From positions 1 through 39,378 of the forward strand of contig DAAJ01000015.1 in assembly GCA_001701115.1 (NCBI GenBank): 39,378 bases of DNA. Reading direction: 5' to 3'. Below, one piece after another: positions 6,362 through 14,275 of this stretch (the stretch's first letter is position 1; every line of letters begins with the position of its first letter). The notes under the pieces are model-generated. The model was not told the DNA's origin. It saw nothing but the letters and a program-made list of their open reading frames with translations, and searched no databases. Origin of the DNA: Bacteroidales bacterium GP2. Lineage in GTDB: Bacteria; Bacteroidota; Bacteroidia; Bacteroidales; Muribaculaceae. The position numbers and the translations under genes are program-made.

Positions 6362-7381
6362 ATGGAGTATTTTGCATTCCAGTGGCATATAACTGACAGC
6401 TGCGACCAACGGTGTGAGCACTGCTATATTTTTTCCGAAGGTCATCCGCACCTTATAGAGATGCCTCTCGGCAAAGCGGAGGAAGTCATCGGGCAATGCG
6501 TTGAAATGTGCCGGCGCATGGACCGTCTGCCATATTTTTATATTACGGGAGGCGATCCTATTCTTCACCGTGACTTCTGGAAAATCCTTTCGATGGTGAA
6601 GGATAAAGGCATACACTTTACTATTCTGGGCAATCCTTTCCATATCACCGATGAGGTGTGCCTCAGACTCAAGGAATACGGGTGCGAAAAGTACCAGCTT
6701 TCGCTTGACGGCATGAGGGAAACCCATGATTCAATACGCAAACCGGGTTCATTTGACACCACTGTGGAAAAGATAGATGTGCTTAAGCGGAACGGCATTA
6801 GGGTCGCGGTAATGACAACTGTTTCAGGCACAAATATCAGTGAAATTCCGGACTTGATAGATCTGGTGGTTGAGAAAGGTGTGAATGTTTTTGCTTTCGG
6901 GCGTTATTGTCCCACATCGGAAGAAAAATCAACGCACATCTCTCCGGAGGAGTACCGCGATTTCCTTGCAACAGTGTGGAGCAAATTTGAGCAGCATAAG
7001 GATTCCGGCACTGTTTTCAATCTCAAAGACCATCTGTGGACTCTTTTTCTTTATGAGAAAGGGCTGTTTAAAATTCCGGAAGAGTGCGACCCGGATACTA
7101 TATATGACGGGTGCCATTGCGGCGACTGCCATTTTACCATTCAGCCAAACGGCAATGTGATGGCTTGCCGACGCTTCAAGAGCGAAGTCGGCAATCTTTT
7201 CCAGAAACCGGTTTATGAAATATGGTGCGGTGATGAAATGGAGGCATACAGGCAATATGAAAAATTTGAAAAGTGTGCAGAATGCGAGCTGCTAAGATTT
7301 TGCCGCGGATGCCCCGCTGTGGCTTTCGGTTATCACGGTTCGTTTTATGCACCTGACCCTCAATGTTGGAAAAAAATATGA
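6362..7381 (+). CDS. radical SAM/SPASM peptide maturase
   Basis: The 339-residue enzyme starts almost directly with the radical SAM cluster motif C14-x3-C18-x2-C21 (SCDQRCEHCY). The SAM-binding GGDP is at 63-66 and the LSLDG strand at about 113-117. The C-terminal third is a SPASM-type region for extra iron-sulfur clusters, with cysteines at 242, 251, 253, 256, 269, 289, 305, 308, 314, 317 and 335, including the IQPNGNVMACR and CAECELLRFCRGCP segments. SPASM enzymes typically modify small peptides, for example by thioether or C-C crosslinks. No N-terminal PqqD-like leader-binding domain is visible, so leader recognition is unexplained. It is 5 bp after the cupin gene and overlaps the next gene by ATGA. 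It most likely acts on the peptide encoded at 5729. Confidence 0.92.
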   Translation: MEYFAFQWHITDSCDQRCEHCYIFSEGHPHLIEMPLGKAEEVIGQCVEMCRRMDRLPYFYITGGDPILHRDFWKILSMVKDKGIHFTILGNPFHITDEVCLRLKEYGCEKYQLSLDGMRETHDSIRKPGSFDTTVEKIDVLKRNGIRVAVMTTVSGTNISEIPDLIDLVVEKGVNVFAFGRYCPTSEEKSTHISPEEYRDFLATVWSKFEQHKDSGTVFNLKDHLWTLFLYEKGLFKIPEECDPDTIYDGCHCGDCHFTIQPNGNVMACRRFKSEVGNLFQKPVYEIWCGDEMEAYRQYEKFEKCAECELLRFCRGCPAVAFGYHGSFYAPDPQCWKKI

Positions 7382-8346
7382 AAGCGGTAGTGCTTGCGGA
7401 GCCATGTGCGGCTGAAGAAATGAAATTGAGTGAAGTGCCTGTCCCTGAGGTTCGTCCCGGATGGGTGCTTGTGCGTGTAAAGGCGTTTGGACTAAACCAT
7501 TCCGAAGTGTTGCTGAGGCAGTTTGAAGTAGCACAGCCCTATATAGCCACACCGATAATTCCTGGTATTGAATGTGTTGGTGAAATAGCCGACCCTTCTG
7601 ACAGCTCATTTAAGCGTGGTGAAAAGGTAATGGCGCTTATGGGTGGCATGGGCAGGAGTTTCAATGGCAGCTATGCGGAGTATGCCCTTCTTCCGGTAAG
7701 TCATGTTTTCTCGGTCAACAGCAATTTGCCGTGGGCTGAACTCGCCGCAATTCCCGAGACATATTTTACTGCATACGGGTCGCTTGTGCGTTCCCTCCAG
7801 CTCAAAACTGATGATTTGCTGCTTGTTCGCGGCGGCACATCGACCGTCGGGCTTGCCGCGCTGCAGCTTGCCAAGGCAATCGGCGCAACAGTAGTCTCCA
7901 CCACCCGGAGCATTGCTAAAGAAAAGATACTTAGGGAGTGTGGAGCAGATGACGTTATAGTGGAGGGTGAAGATTTCCGCAAGCGGTTTTTGGAGAAATA
8001 TCCGGCAGGCGCAACCAAAGTGCTTGAACTCATAGGAGCGTCCACCTTGCGTGAATCTTTGAAGCTAACAGCCTTGCATGGCATTGTGTGCCACACCGGG
8101 CTGCTGGGAGGAGTTTTCGGCATGAAAAACTTTGATCCGATAAAAGAGATACCTTCAGGGGTTTATCTTACAGGATTTTACAGCAATACCCCTACGCAGG
8201 AGCAAATTTCCGGTATGATGGACTTAATTGATTCCGGAAAAATCCGTCCTGTTATTGCAGGTATTTTCCCATTTGAAAAAATATCCGAGGCACACACCCT
8301 TGCCGAGCAGCGTGGTCAAATCGGCAAAATCGTCCTCACCATGTAA
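7378..8346 (+). CDS. medium-chain (quinone oxidoreductase-like) NAD(P)H oxidoreductase
   Basis: The 322-residue product belongs to the MDR superfamily. It has the N-terminal GroES-like part (GLNHSEV, IIPGIECVGEI, GEKVMALMGGMG), the nucleotide-binding fold with GGTSTVGLAALQLAK at about residues 152-166, and the ELIGAST and HTGLLGG blocks. The zinc-ligand cysteines of alcohol dehydrogenases are absent, so it resembles the zinc-free quinone oxidoreductase branch. I start it at ATG 7378, where ATGA overlaps the stop of the radical SAM gene; ATG 7363 is in frame but overlaps more. The coupling suggests that it reduces or oxidises the modified peptide, or uses it as a redox partner. Quinone or aldehyde detoxification under HxlR control is the alternative. 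Confidence 0.88.
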   Translation: MKAVVLAEPCAAEEMKLSEVPVPEVRPGWVLVRVKAFGLNHSEVLLRQFEVAQPYIATPIIPGIECVGEIADPSDSSFKRGEKVMALMGGMGRSFNGSYAEYALLPVSHVFSVNSNLPWAELAAIPETYFTAYGSLVRSLQLKTDDLLLVRGGTSTVGLAALQLAKAIGATVVSTTRSIAKEKILRECGADDVIVEGEDFRKRFLEKYPAGATKVLELIGASTLRESLKLTALHGIVCHTGLLGGVFGMKNFDPIKEIPSGVYLTGFYSNTPTQEQISGMMDLIDSGKIRPVIAGIFPFEKISEAHTLAEQRGQIGKIVLTM

Positions 8347-8424
8347 TTACAAAGCAACTTTAGCGATTAGGTTCTTTATTACCATTGCGATATTACTGAT
8401 ATAGGGAACTTATATTTATTCCTA

Positions 8425-10380
8425 TCAGTTGGTTTGGGATACTTTCAGGTTGGTGATGCGGCTGGTGAAGTCTCCGGCATTGCGGAGGGGGAACACAAGG
8501 GTGCGCACTTGCGCCATTTTGCGTTTGCTGCCGTTGAAGCTTACCCAACGCTCGTTCATGTCATCAACAAGTTTGCCGTCAACATACAGGGTTACCGTGC
8601 GGTTTGTCCCGTCAATCCTGATGTGGTGCTTTTCTCCGGGGCGCACGTCGAAACGGAAACTGTTGAGGTGCCCTTCGCGGCTGTAGCCCATGTTTCCGGT
8701 AATCGGGTCGCTGAGCCAGACTGTTGCCTCCGGTGTGCTGAAAAGCACGGCGCCTTTTTTCTCTTTGCCTCCTTCAATGTCAAATTCAACCGAATAATTA
8801 TATCCTATCTCATCTACAGGGAGAATCATTCCCGGCGCAACTTCTGCAATCTCAAGCACAGTAGCAGGTCCGTTGCTTTGCATGGCAAGATAGTTGACGC
8901 CAGGAGCCTCGCCGAGCGCAGGGCTCTCTTTCTCAAATTGGTCAAACGGCACGGTGACTTCTGCGCCGTTCCATGTCTTTGCGGCAAGAACGGGCAGGGA
9001 GTGCATGATGCGGTGATGGATATCGCGTACAGTTATGCCGTTGTTGGGATGGTCATTCCACACTGCAAACATTCCGCCTTTAATCTGCGGGTGGAGTTCC
9101 TCAAGTTTCACCGTGTTGACGTAAGCCGGTGTCCACTCCTCATATAGTTTTTTATTGTTTAGGTAGTCATAGTAGTACCCGGCTTTTGGTACGATATAAA
9201 TCCAGCGGTCGGGAACTGACACCACATTGTAGCCGAGGGCAATCATATCCTCAGGCTTCGCATAGTCGTTGCTCCACAGATACATCTCTACTCCGTCAAC
9301 TTCCACCGGCGTTTTGCCTTTGGCGTGGGTAAGAGAGCCCCATATCAGTGGTTCTTTGCCGAAACTTTTGACATATTTAATGTACCGGTCGGTGAAAGCG
9401 CGGAATTTTTCCATTGTCAGGCTGTCTCCCTGGTATTCGTCAGTGCCGATGTGGAATCTCGGGCTTAAGAACACAGGATTTTCCCCTTCAAGGTATTCGG
9501 CAATGAGCTTGTCAAGCAATTCATAGGTCGCAGGGCTGTCAAGGTCAAGGTGGTCACGGTCATTGCTGCCGTTTGCACTCGCTGTCTCAGGCATGAAGCG
9601 GGTGAGTGCAAGGCAATGGGCGGGCACATCAATTTCACTTACGATATCCACGCCCCTGTCTGCGGCATATTTCTGGAAAGCGCGGTACTCATCTTTGCCG
9701 TATGAGCCGTCGCGTGCTGTGAGTCCGGGAAAAACATCACTCTCCATTCGGAATGCCGCCTGGGTTTTATCCCAGTCATCATCAAAGTAATAGTTGAAAC
9801 CATTGTCATTGAGGTGGACATGCAGGCGGTTCATCTTATAGTATGCCATATCGTCTACCAGCTTGTACAGGTAGTCGAGCGGAATATATTTTCTTCCTGC
9901 GTCAATCATCATGCCGCGCACGGCATAATTTGCCCAGTCGGTAGCAGTGCCTTTGGGCAGGGCGGATGACTGGCGGAGCAACTGGAGCAGGGTCTGGGTT
10001 CCCCATCTTATGCCTTCAGTTGCGGGAGCGGTTATTACCACTTTTTTATCAATTTCAAGCTTATAGCCCTCATTGCCGAAACCTTTTGCCGGCTTAAGCG
10101 ACAGCAGTATGTCGCCGTCAGCCGCTTTCCCTGTCTTGACCTTCGGCGCATTGCCTGTCAGAGCCTTGTATTGCTCCGCAAAAATATCAGCGATTTTCTC
10201 AAGCGAGGCATCAGAATAGACTATGGCGGGTGATTCAGGCAATCTAAGCTCACCTGATGCGCCTTTCCATTCGCGGATTTCGGGGGCGGTGAAAGGTTTT
10301 GCATTTTTCTCTGCTGCGCAAACAGGCATCATGGCGGTGATAGCCATCACAACGCTTACCAGTTTTCTCATCATGGTCAT
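8425..10380 (-). CDS. GH20 family beta-N-acetylhexosaminidase, exported
   Basis: The 651-residue protein has a signal peptide (ending CAAEKN), a GH20 N-terminal alpha/beta domain (about 30-145), and the GH20 barrel starting at YAVRGMMIDAGRKY. The catalytic Asp-Glu pair is in HIGTDEYQ (D314, E315). A C-terminal concanavalin-like beta domain (about 545-651) carries the FDVRPGEKHHIRIDGTNRTVTLYVDGK-type strands. GH20 enzymes release terminal GlcNAc or GalNAc from glycans by substrate-assisted catalysis, so this one probably trims host mucin or N-glycans at the periplasm or surface. A -7 box (TAAATTTG) is at 10410-10403 without a clear -33. The start could be either of the following Met codons (10374 or 10371). 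It is convergent with the peptide locus and is not part of it. Confidence 0.92.
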   Translation of the reverse strand: MTMMRKLVSVVMAITAMMPVCAAEKNAKPFTAPEIREWKGASGELRLPESPAIVYSDASLEKIADIFAEQYKALTGNAPKVKTGKAADGDILLSLKPAKGFGNEGYKLEIDKKVVITAPATEGIRWGTQTLLQLLRQSSALPKGTATDWANYAVRGMMIDAGRKYIPLDYLYKLVDDMAYYKMNRLHVHLNDNGFNYYFDDDWDKTQAAFRMESDVFPGLTARDGSYGKDEYRAFQKYAADRGVDIVSEIDVPAHCLALTRFMPETASANGSNDRDHLDLDSPATYELLDKLIAEYLEGENPVFLSPRFHIGTDEYQGDSLTMEKFRAFTDRYIKYVKSFGKEPLIWGSLTHAKGKTPVEVDGVEMYLWSNDYAKPEDMIALGYNVVSVPDRWIYIVPKAGYYYDYLNNKKLYEEWTPAYVNTVKLEELHPQIKGGMFAVWNDHPNNGITVRDIHHRIMHSLPVLAAKTWNGAEVTVPFDQFEKESPALGEAPGVNYLAMQSNGPATVLEIAEVAPGMILPVDEIGYNYSVEFDIEGGKEKKGAVLFSTPEATVWLSDPITGNMGYSREGHLNSFRFDVRPGEKHHIRIDGTNRTVTLYVDGKLVDDMNERWVSFNGSKRKMAQVRTLVFPLRNAGDFTSRITNLKVSQTN

Positions 10381-10480
10381 ACAGGTTTAGGGTTTTATAC
10401 TGCAAATTTATGCAAATCTTACCGAAATATGAGAATATACGGTTGGGATTTAGTGCGTTTCCAGCATAAATCCCCGGGCA

Positions 10481-10843
10481 TCAGTCCGCTCCTAACATTA
10501 TCTGGCGGTGTCGTGCGCCCCATCTCCACAGCTCCTCCATGACGCGATATAAGGATACTCCGTGCTCTGTCATCCTATACTCAGTGCCTGTCTTTTCAAT
10601 TAGCCGGTTTTCTATAAGTTCCTTTAATTTGCTGTTAAGCACTTTGTCAGTCAGCCCGTGGCAAAATCCAAGTATATCGGAGAAACGGGTGTTTCCTTTT
10701 AATACTGCAAAGAGTATGGGCACTTTCCATTTGCCGGATAGCACGTCCAGGGTATCCTCTATCAAAAGTATGTTACGGTATATGTTGGGGCACTCCTTTT
10801 CCTGAAGGTGTTTCCCCAATTCTTTAAGGTCAGGTTCTTCCAT
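10481..10843 (-). CDS. HxlR-family transcriptional regulator, second copy in the window
   Basis: At 120 residues this is a complete HxlR regulator: CPNIYRNILLIEDTLDVLSGKWKVPILFAVLKG, then the helix-turn-helix RFSDILGFCHGLTDKVLNSKLKELIENRLIEK, then the wing and a C-terminal helix. It is not a close copy of the regulator at 5118-5504, since the two differ at most positions. It is divergent from the flavodoxin-fold gene at 10972, with 128 bp between. A -7 box TAATTTTG at 10865-10858 fits its start. By analogy with the family it probably represses the divergent reductase and senses a redox-active or electrophilic compound; this is inferred from layout. Confidence 0.9.
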   Translation of the reverse strand: MEEPDLKELGKHLQEKECPNIYRNILLIEDTLDVLSGKWKVPILFAVLKGNTRFSDILGFCHGLTDKVLNSKLKELIENRLIEKTGTEYRMTEHGVSLYRVMEELWRWGARHRQIMLGAD

Positions 10844-10971
10844 AATAGTTTATTGTGCAAAATTACAGCAAAATCCCTGGAATCATTCACCTACTTTCCA
10901 CCTGGATAGCAAAAACAATAAAACTCAATGCCGGACAGGCGTGTTGAAATTGCAAACAATAAGCCCACAAT

Positions 10972-11643
10972 ATGAAAGTAATTGGTATAAACGGAAGCCC
11001 GAGGAAGCAGTGGAATACCGCCACTCTTGTAGGCAAGGCTCTTGAGGGAGCAGCTGCGGCGGGCGCAGAGGTAGAGATGGTGAACTTGTATTCCCAGACA
11101 TTCAAGGGGTGCGTAAGCTGCTTCGCGTGCAAGAGGAAAGGAAGCAAGACCAACGGTTTATGCGCGGTGCGTGATGAGCTGACGCCTATACTGAAGTCAG
11201 CGCTGGATGCGGATGCAATTGTAATAGGCACTCCTGTGTATTATTCCTATCCGTCGGCATATACCCGTGCTTTTATTGAAAGGTTTCTTTTTCCGCTTGA
11301 CAGTTACCTGTATGTGGATGGTGTTAGAAAAAGGATACTTGACAAGGTGATACCGGCAGGAATCATTTTTACAATGAATTGCCCCCAGGCATGGCTGGAG
11401 AAATATAATTATCCTATAATCCTTGATTCAAACCGCGAAGAACTTGACCGGGTGCTGGGTTATGCTGAGAAATATTTTTCCTGTGACACCTACCAGTTTG
11501 CCGACTACTCCAAAATGGACATGTCGCTCTTCGATGAAAAGGATAAGCGTGCCCATCGTGAAAAGCAGTTCCCTGTAGATGAACAGAAATGCTATGAAAT
11601 GGGTATGAGGCTTGTTGCAAAAGTAAATGAATTGAACCGATAG
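10972..11643 (+). CDS. flavodoxin-fold NAD(P)H-dependent FMN oxidoreductase
   Basis: The 223-residue protein opens with MKVIGINGSPRKQWNTATL, the FMN phosphate-binding loop of the iron-sulfur flavoprotein/NADPH-dependent FMN reductase group. A Cys-rich stretch follows (GCVSCFACKRKG..GLC, about residues 46-65), then DAIVIGTPVYYSYPSAYTRAFIERF, the conserved second flavin loop. The cysteines are spaced C-x2-C-x2-C with one further away, which suggests a cluster as in iron-sulfur flavoproteins, but this needs the spacing checked against the family. It is divergent from an HxlR gene and 11 bp upstream of an alpha/beta hydrolase, so the two enzymes are probably co-transcribed. A role in quinone, azo or nitro compound reduction is likely. 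Confidence 0.88.
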   Translation: MKVIGINGSPRKQWNTATLVGKALEGAAAAGAEVEMVNLYSQTFKGCVSCFACKRKGSKTNGLCAVRDELTPILKSALDADAIVIGTPVYYSYPSAYTRAFIERFLFPLDSYLYVDGVRKRILDKVIPAGIIFTMNCPQAWLEKYNYPIILDSNREELDRVLGYAEKYFSCDTYQFADYSKMDMSLFDEKDKRAHREKQFPVDEQKCYEMGMRLVAKVNELNR

Positions 11644-11654
11644 ATAAGAGAGAT

Positions 11655-12494
11655 ATGAAAAAACTTATGCTTGCCGCAATGGCAGCGGCGATGAATATAT
11701 TATCAGTGAATGCCACAATCTCAGATACATTAAGCATAGATGGATCGGTGGGGAAACTGTTTGCGATAGTTGAACGCCCGGCATATTCCGGTCAAGTGCC
11801 GTTAGCTATTATCTGCCATGGGTTCAGCGGAAATTGCCAGACTCCTTTCATGACAGACTTGTCCGGAAGCATAGTTTCTCAAGGCATCGCCACACTGCGT
11901 TTTGATTTCAACGGTCATGGACGCAGCGAGGGTGAGTTCAAGAACATGACGGTGCTTAATGAAATTGAAGATTTGAAAGATGTAATATCATGGGCGCAAC
12001 AACAGCCGTGGGTCAAGGATATCAGCCTTGTGGGGCATTCCCAGGGTGGAGTTGTGGTGAGCATGGTAAGTGGTGAGCTCGGAGACAAGGTGATTAAATC
12101 GGAGGTACTTCTGGCTGCAGCGGCAGTATTGCGTGATGATGCTCTCAGAGGGAATACAATGGGTGCCGTGTACAATCCGTGGAATTTTAAAGGTGATTAC
12201 ATAGAGCTGCCTCATTCTCCTGAGGCTGGAGCACTTTTATTAGGGAAGAACTATGTTGAGACAGCAATTCATCTCCCTATCTATGAGACTGCGGCAAATT
12301 ATAACGGTCCTGCGCTGATAGTGCAGGGGACGCATGACCAGATAGTGCCTTACACTTATGCGGAAAGGTATCACGAAAAGATACCCAATAGCGAGCTGAA
12401 GCTTATTCCGGATGAAAACCATGTGTTTACCAAAACCCAGAAAGAAACATCTGTTCTTGTGGCAGACTGGCTTCATGGCATCCTGTTTAAGTGA
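11655..12494 (+). CDS. alpha/beta hydrolase, esterase-like, probably exported
   Basis: This 279-residue alpha/beta hydrolase starts with a short hydrophobic segment that reads like a signal peptide (MKKLMLAAMAAAMNILSVNA). The oxyanion-hole HGFSGN is at 55-60, the nucleophile elbow GHSQG at 127-131 (Ser129), the acid Asp228 in GTHDQ, and His256 in ENHVF. The arrangement resembles bacterial cinnamoyl or feruloyl esterases, which hydrolyse plant phenolic esters; the substrate here is inferred only. It is the second gene of the run after the flavodoxin-fold reductase (11-bp gap). Its end comes within 9 bp of the convergent ATP-grasp-like gene. Confidence 0.88.
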   Translation: MKKLMLAAMAAAMNILSVNATISDTLSIDGSVGKLFAIVERPAYSGQVPLAIICHGFSGNCQTPFMTDLSGSIVSQGIATLRFDFNGHGRSEGEFKNMTVLNEIEDLKDVISWAQQQPWVKDISLVGHSQGGVVVSMVSGELGDKVIKSEVLLAAAAVLRDDALRGNTMGAVYNPWNFKGDYIELPHSPEAGALLLGKNYVETAIHLPIYETAANYNGPALIVQGTHDQIVPYTYAERYHEKIPNSELKLIPDENHVFTKTQKETSVLVADWLHGILFK

Positions 12495-12503
12495 TGCCCG
12501 CAA

Positions 12504-13487
12504 TCAGAGGTGAAGAAGGCGAGGGGATGACGGAGAAGTCGCAGCAGCTATTGCCTGAGCCACAAAGCCCATCGTGTAGCGCAGGTTCAGTTCTATGCAT
12601 GGCACTATAATCTGTCTGCCATTTTCTGTCGCAACCATCATGTCAACCCCTACCGGTCCGTCATAGTATCGCGCCACGCATCCGGCAAGCGCATTTTCAA
12701 GCGAACTTATCAGCGAGTCAAGCGTACTTTGCCCTAATCCGATGCTCCCGGCAATATACTCCTGAGAGGCAATGATGTTTCCGGAGTATGCTCCGCCGGG
12801 GAGGGTTTTGAACAGCGATAGACCGTGAAATTGCGCTTTGCCGCTGTTGCAGTAAAAAAGCATGGCGAAATCGGTTGCCGCATCGTAAGCAGGTTCGATT
12901 ATTACGCTCCCTTGGCGGCGGATAGATGCCGCAGCAAGAGAATGGAGTGAATCGCTGCCGCCTGACACCGGGAATACTCCTCTGCCGCTTCCAGACCAGG
13001 GGAATTTTAAGTATGCCGAACCTCCGAATGAGGAGACAGCGTTATTCGCTTCCTCAATAGTGTACGCTTCAACCGGAAGTTTAGGGTAGGAGAGCTGTTT
13101 AAGAACTGAAATGGATGTGCGCCGGTGGCTAAGCTGCCTTAGCTGTTCTATTTTTTTTGAATCCGGCAGGATTTTATCGCTAATGCCGGCATTGTGGAAT
13201 GTGCGGACTGCGTGGGCGCTCCATCCCCAAGGCACGCACCTGTCTATCTCCGGAATTGCGGCGGAGGTGAAAATTTTTCCATGAATATGGTATTTCTCCC
13301 GCATTTCTGCGGCATTGTTTTCCATTTCGGGAGGTGCGAGTATATAATCTCCCGGTTGCGCAAACCACATTGGTAGCAGTGCCCCGGCATTCCGGATGCG
13401 AATTGCCGCAGCAGGTGGTGTGTAATTCGCCGAGTTTGCGGCAAGTGCAAGGTCGTTTTCAGGGTTGAATAGCAGCAGCGATGCCAT
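12504..13487 (-). CDS. ATP-grasp-like protein of unknown substrate
   Basis: I recognise an ATP-grasp layout rather than a named enzyme. The N-terminal segment LLLFNPENDLALAANSANYTPP is a conserved opening in Bacteroidales homologues. The middle has YLKFPWSGSGRGV, a glycine-rich nucleotide loop, and IIEPAYDAATDFAMLFY. The end has PVGVDMM and the metal-binding pattern E299-x-N301-x-R303. ATP-grasp enzymes join a carboxylate to an amine or thiol using ATP; the substrates here are unknown. Its ATG overlaps the stop of the DUF2520 gene by ATGA (13487-13484 on the minus strand). It is the last gene of a tight three-gene run with that gene and a nitroreductase. Confidence 0.68.
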   Translation of the reverse strand: MASLLLFNPENDLALAANSANYTPPAAAIRIRNAGALLPMWFAQPGDYILAPPEMENNAAEMREKYHIHGKIFTSAAIPEIDRCVPWGWSAHAVRTFHNAGISDKILPDSKKIEQLRQLSHRRTSISVLKQLSYPKLPVEAYTIEEANNAVSSFGGSAYLKFPWSGSGRGVFPVSGGSDSLHSLAAASIRRQGSVIIEPAYDAATDFAMLFYCNSGKAQFHGLSLFKTLPGGAYSGNIIASQEYIAGSIGLGQSTLDSLISSLENALAGCVARYYDGPVGVDMMVATENGRQIIVPCIELNLRYTMGFVAQAIAAATSPSSPRLLHL

Positions 13488-14275
13488 CAGAGAGGGATTT
13501 CTTTCAGATATGTATCCGCTATCTCCTCGGCAAGCAGACGGTACAGTTTCTCCTGCCGTGGAGTCATGACTGTGGCATGGCGCTCGGTTACGGCAGTGTC
13601 ACCTCTCCTCGCGGGACCGGTCTGTGCTGCAAAGGGTGATATTGCCATAGCCTTTTCAAGGGTTTCCTTGATCAGGGGATATAGCACCTCAAGCGATTCT
13701 CCCCCTGCAGTGAGTATTGCATCAGCATTGCTCCATAGGTAGTTGACGAAATTGCAGGCGAAAACAGCCGCGGCATGAAGGCGCAGGCGTTTTGCGGAAT
13801 CCGCCTCACTGACATAGTTGCTGATGCTTTCAGCGATTTCCTTTATCCTTGCAACAGTTTCAGCGGAACTTCCTTCGATGAAAAGCGGCACTTCCGAAAA
13901 TTTGACTTCTCTTCCTTTTGAGAATGTCTGGAGCGGATATAGAACTCCGTATTCGCTTGATGCAGCAGATAGCGCAGATGCGGGAACACCTCCGGAAGTA
14001 TGCACCCATAGCCCTCCGGTGTTTTCCAATGCTTCCGCTGCAGTGGGGATTGATGTGTCAGTCAGCGATACGACATACAGGGCGGCATCGCGCGCAATTG
14101 AGTCAAAGTTGTCAACTGGAGCGGCATGCGGCAATTTCGCGGCAAGAGTTGCTGCATTTTCCATATTGCGGCTAAACACCTGCCTTACAGTATAGCCTGC
14201 CGAATCAAGTACCGGAGCAAGCGCTGATGCGACATTGCCCGAACCGAGGATGACAACTCCGTGGCGGCTGTTCAT
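13487..14275 (-). CDS. Rossmann-like and DUF2520 domain protein
   Basis: The protein (262 residues from ATG 14275) begins with a nucleotide-binding fold, VVILGSGNVASALAPVL, followed by the VVSLTDTSI and GLWVHTSGGVPASAL segments typical of NAD(P)-binding dehydrogenase-like proteins. The second half, from HAAAVFACNFVNYLWSNADAIL on, is the helical DUF2520 domain. The family resembles ketopantoate or prephenate type dehydrogenases, but no substrate is established. I choose 14275 because ATGA joins it to the nitroreductase stop; ATG 14290 is also in frame. In other Bacteroidales I recall this gene next to the KdsC and Maf genes; here those are about 10 kb away (24466-25001). Confidence 0.85.
   Translation of the reverse strand: MNSRHGVVILGSGNVASALAPVLDSAGYTVRQVFSRNMENAATLAAKLPHAAPVDNFDSIARDAALYVVSLTDTSIPTAAEALENTGGLWVHTSGGVPASALSAASSEYGVLYPLQTFSKGREVKFSEVPLFIEGSSAETVARIKEIAESISNYVSEADSAKRLRLHAAAVFACNFVNYLWSNADAILTAGGESLEVLYPLIKETLEKAMAISPFAAQTGPARRGDTAVTERHATVMTPRQEKLYRLLAEEIADTYLKEIPL

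Noticed and set aside
8395..8429. Imperfect hairpin between the oxidoreductase and GH20 gene ends
   Set aside because: Arms ACTGATA/TATCAGT pair, but no T-rich tail follows on either strand, so I do not call it a terminator.
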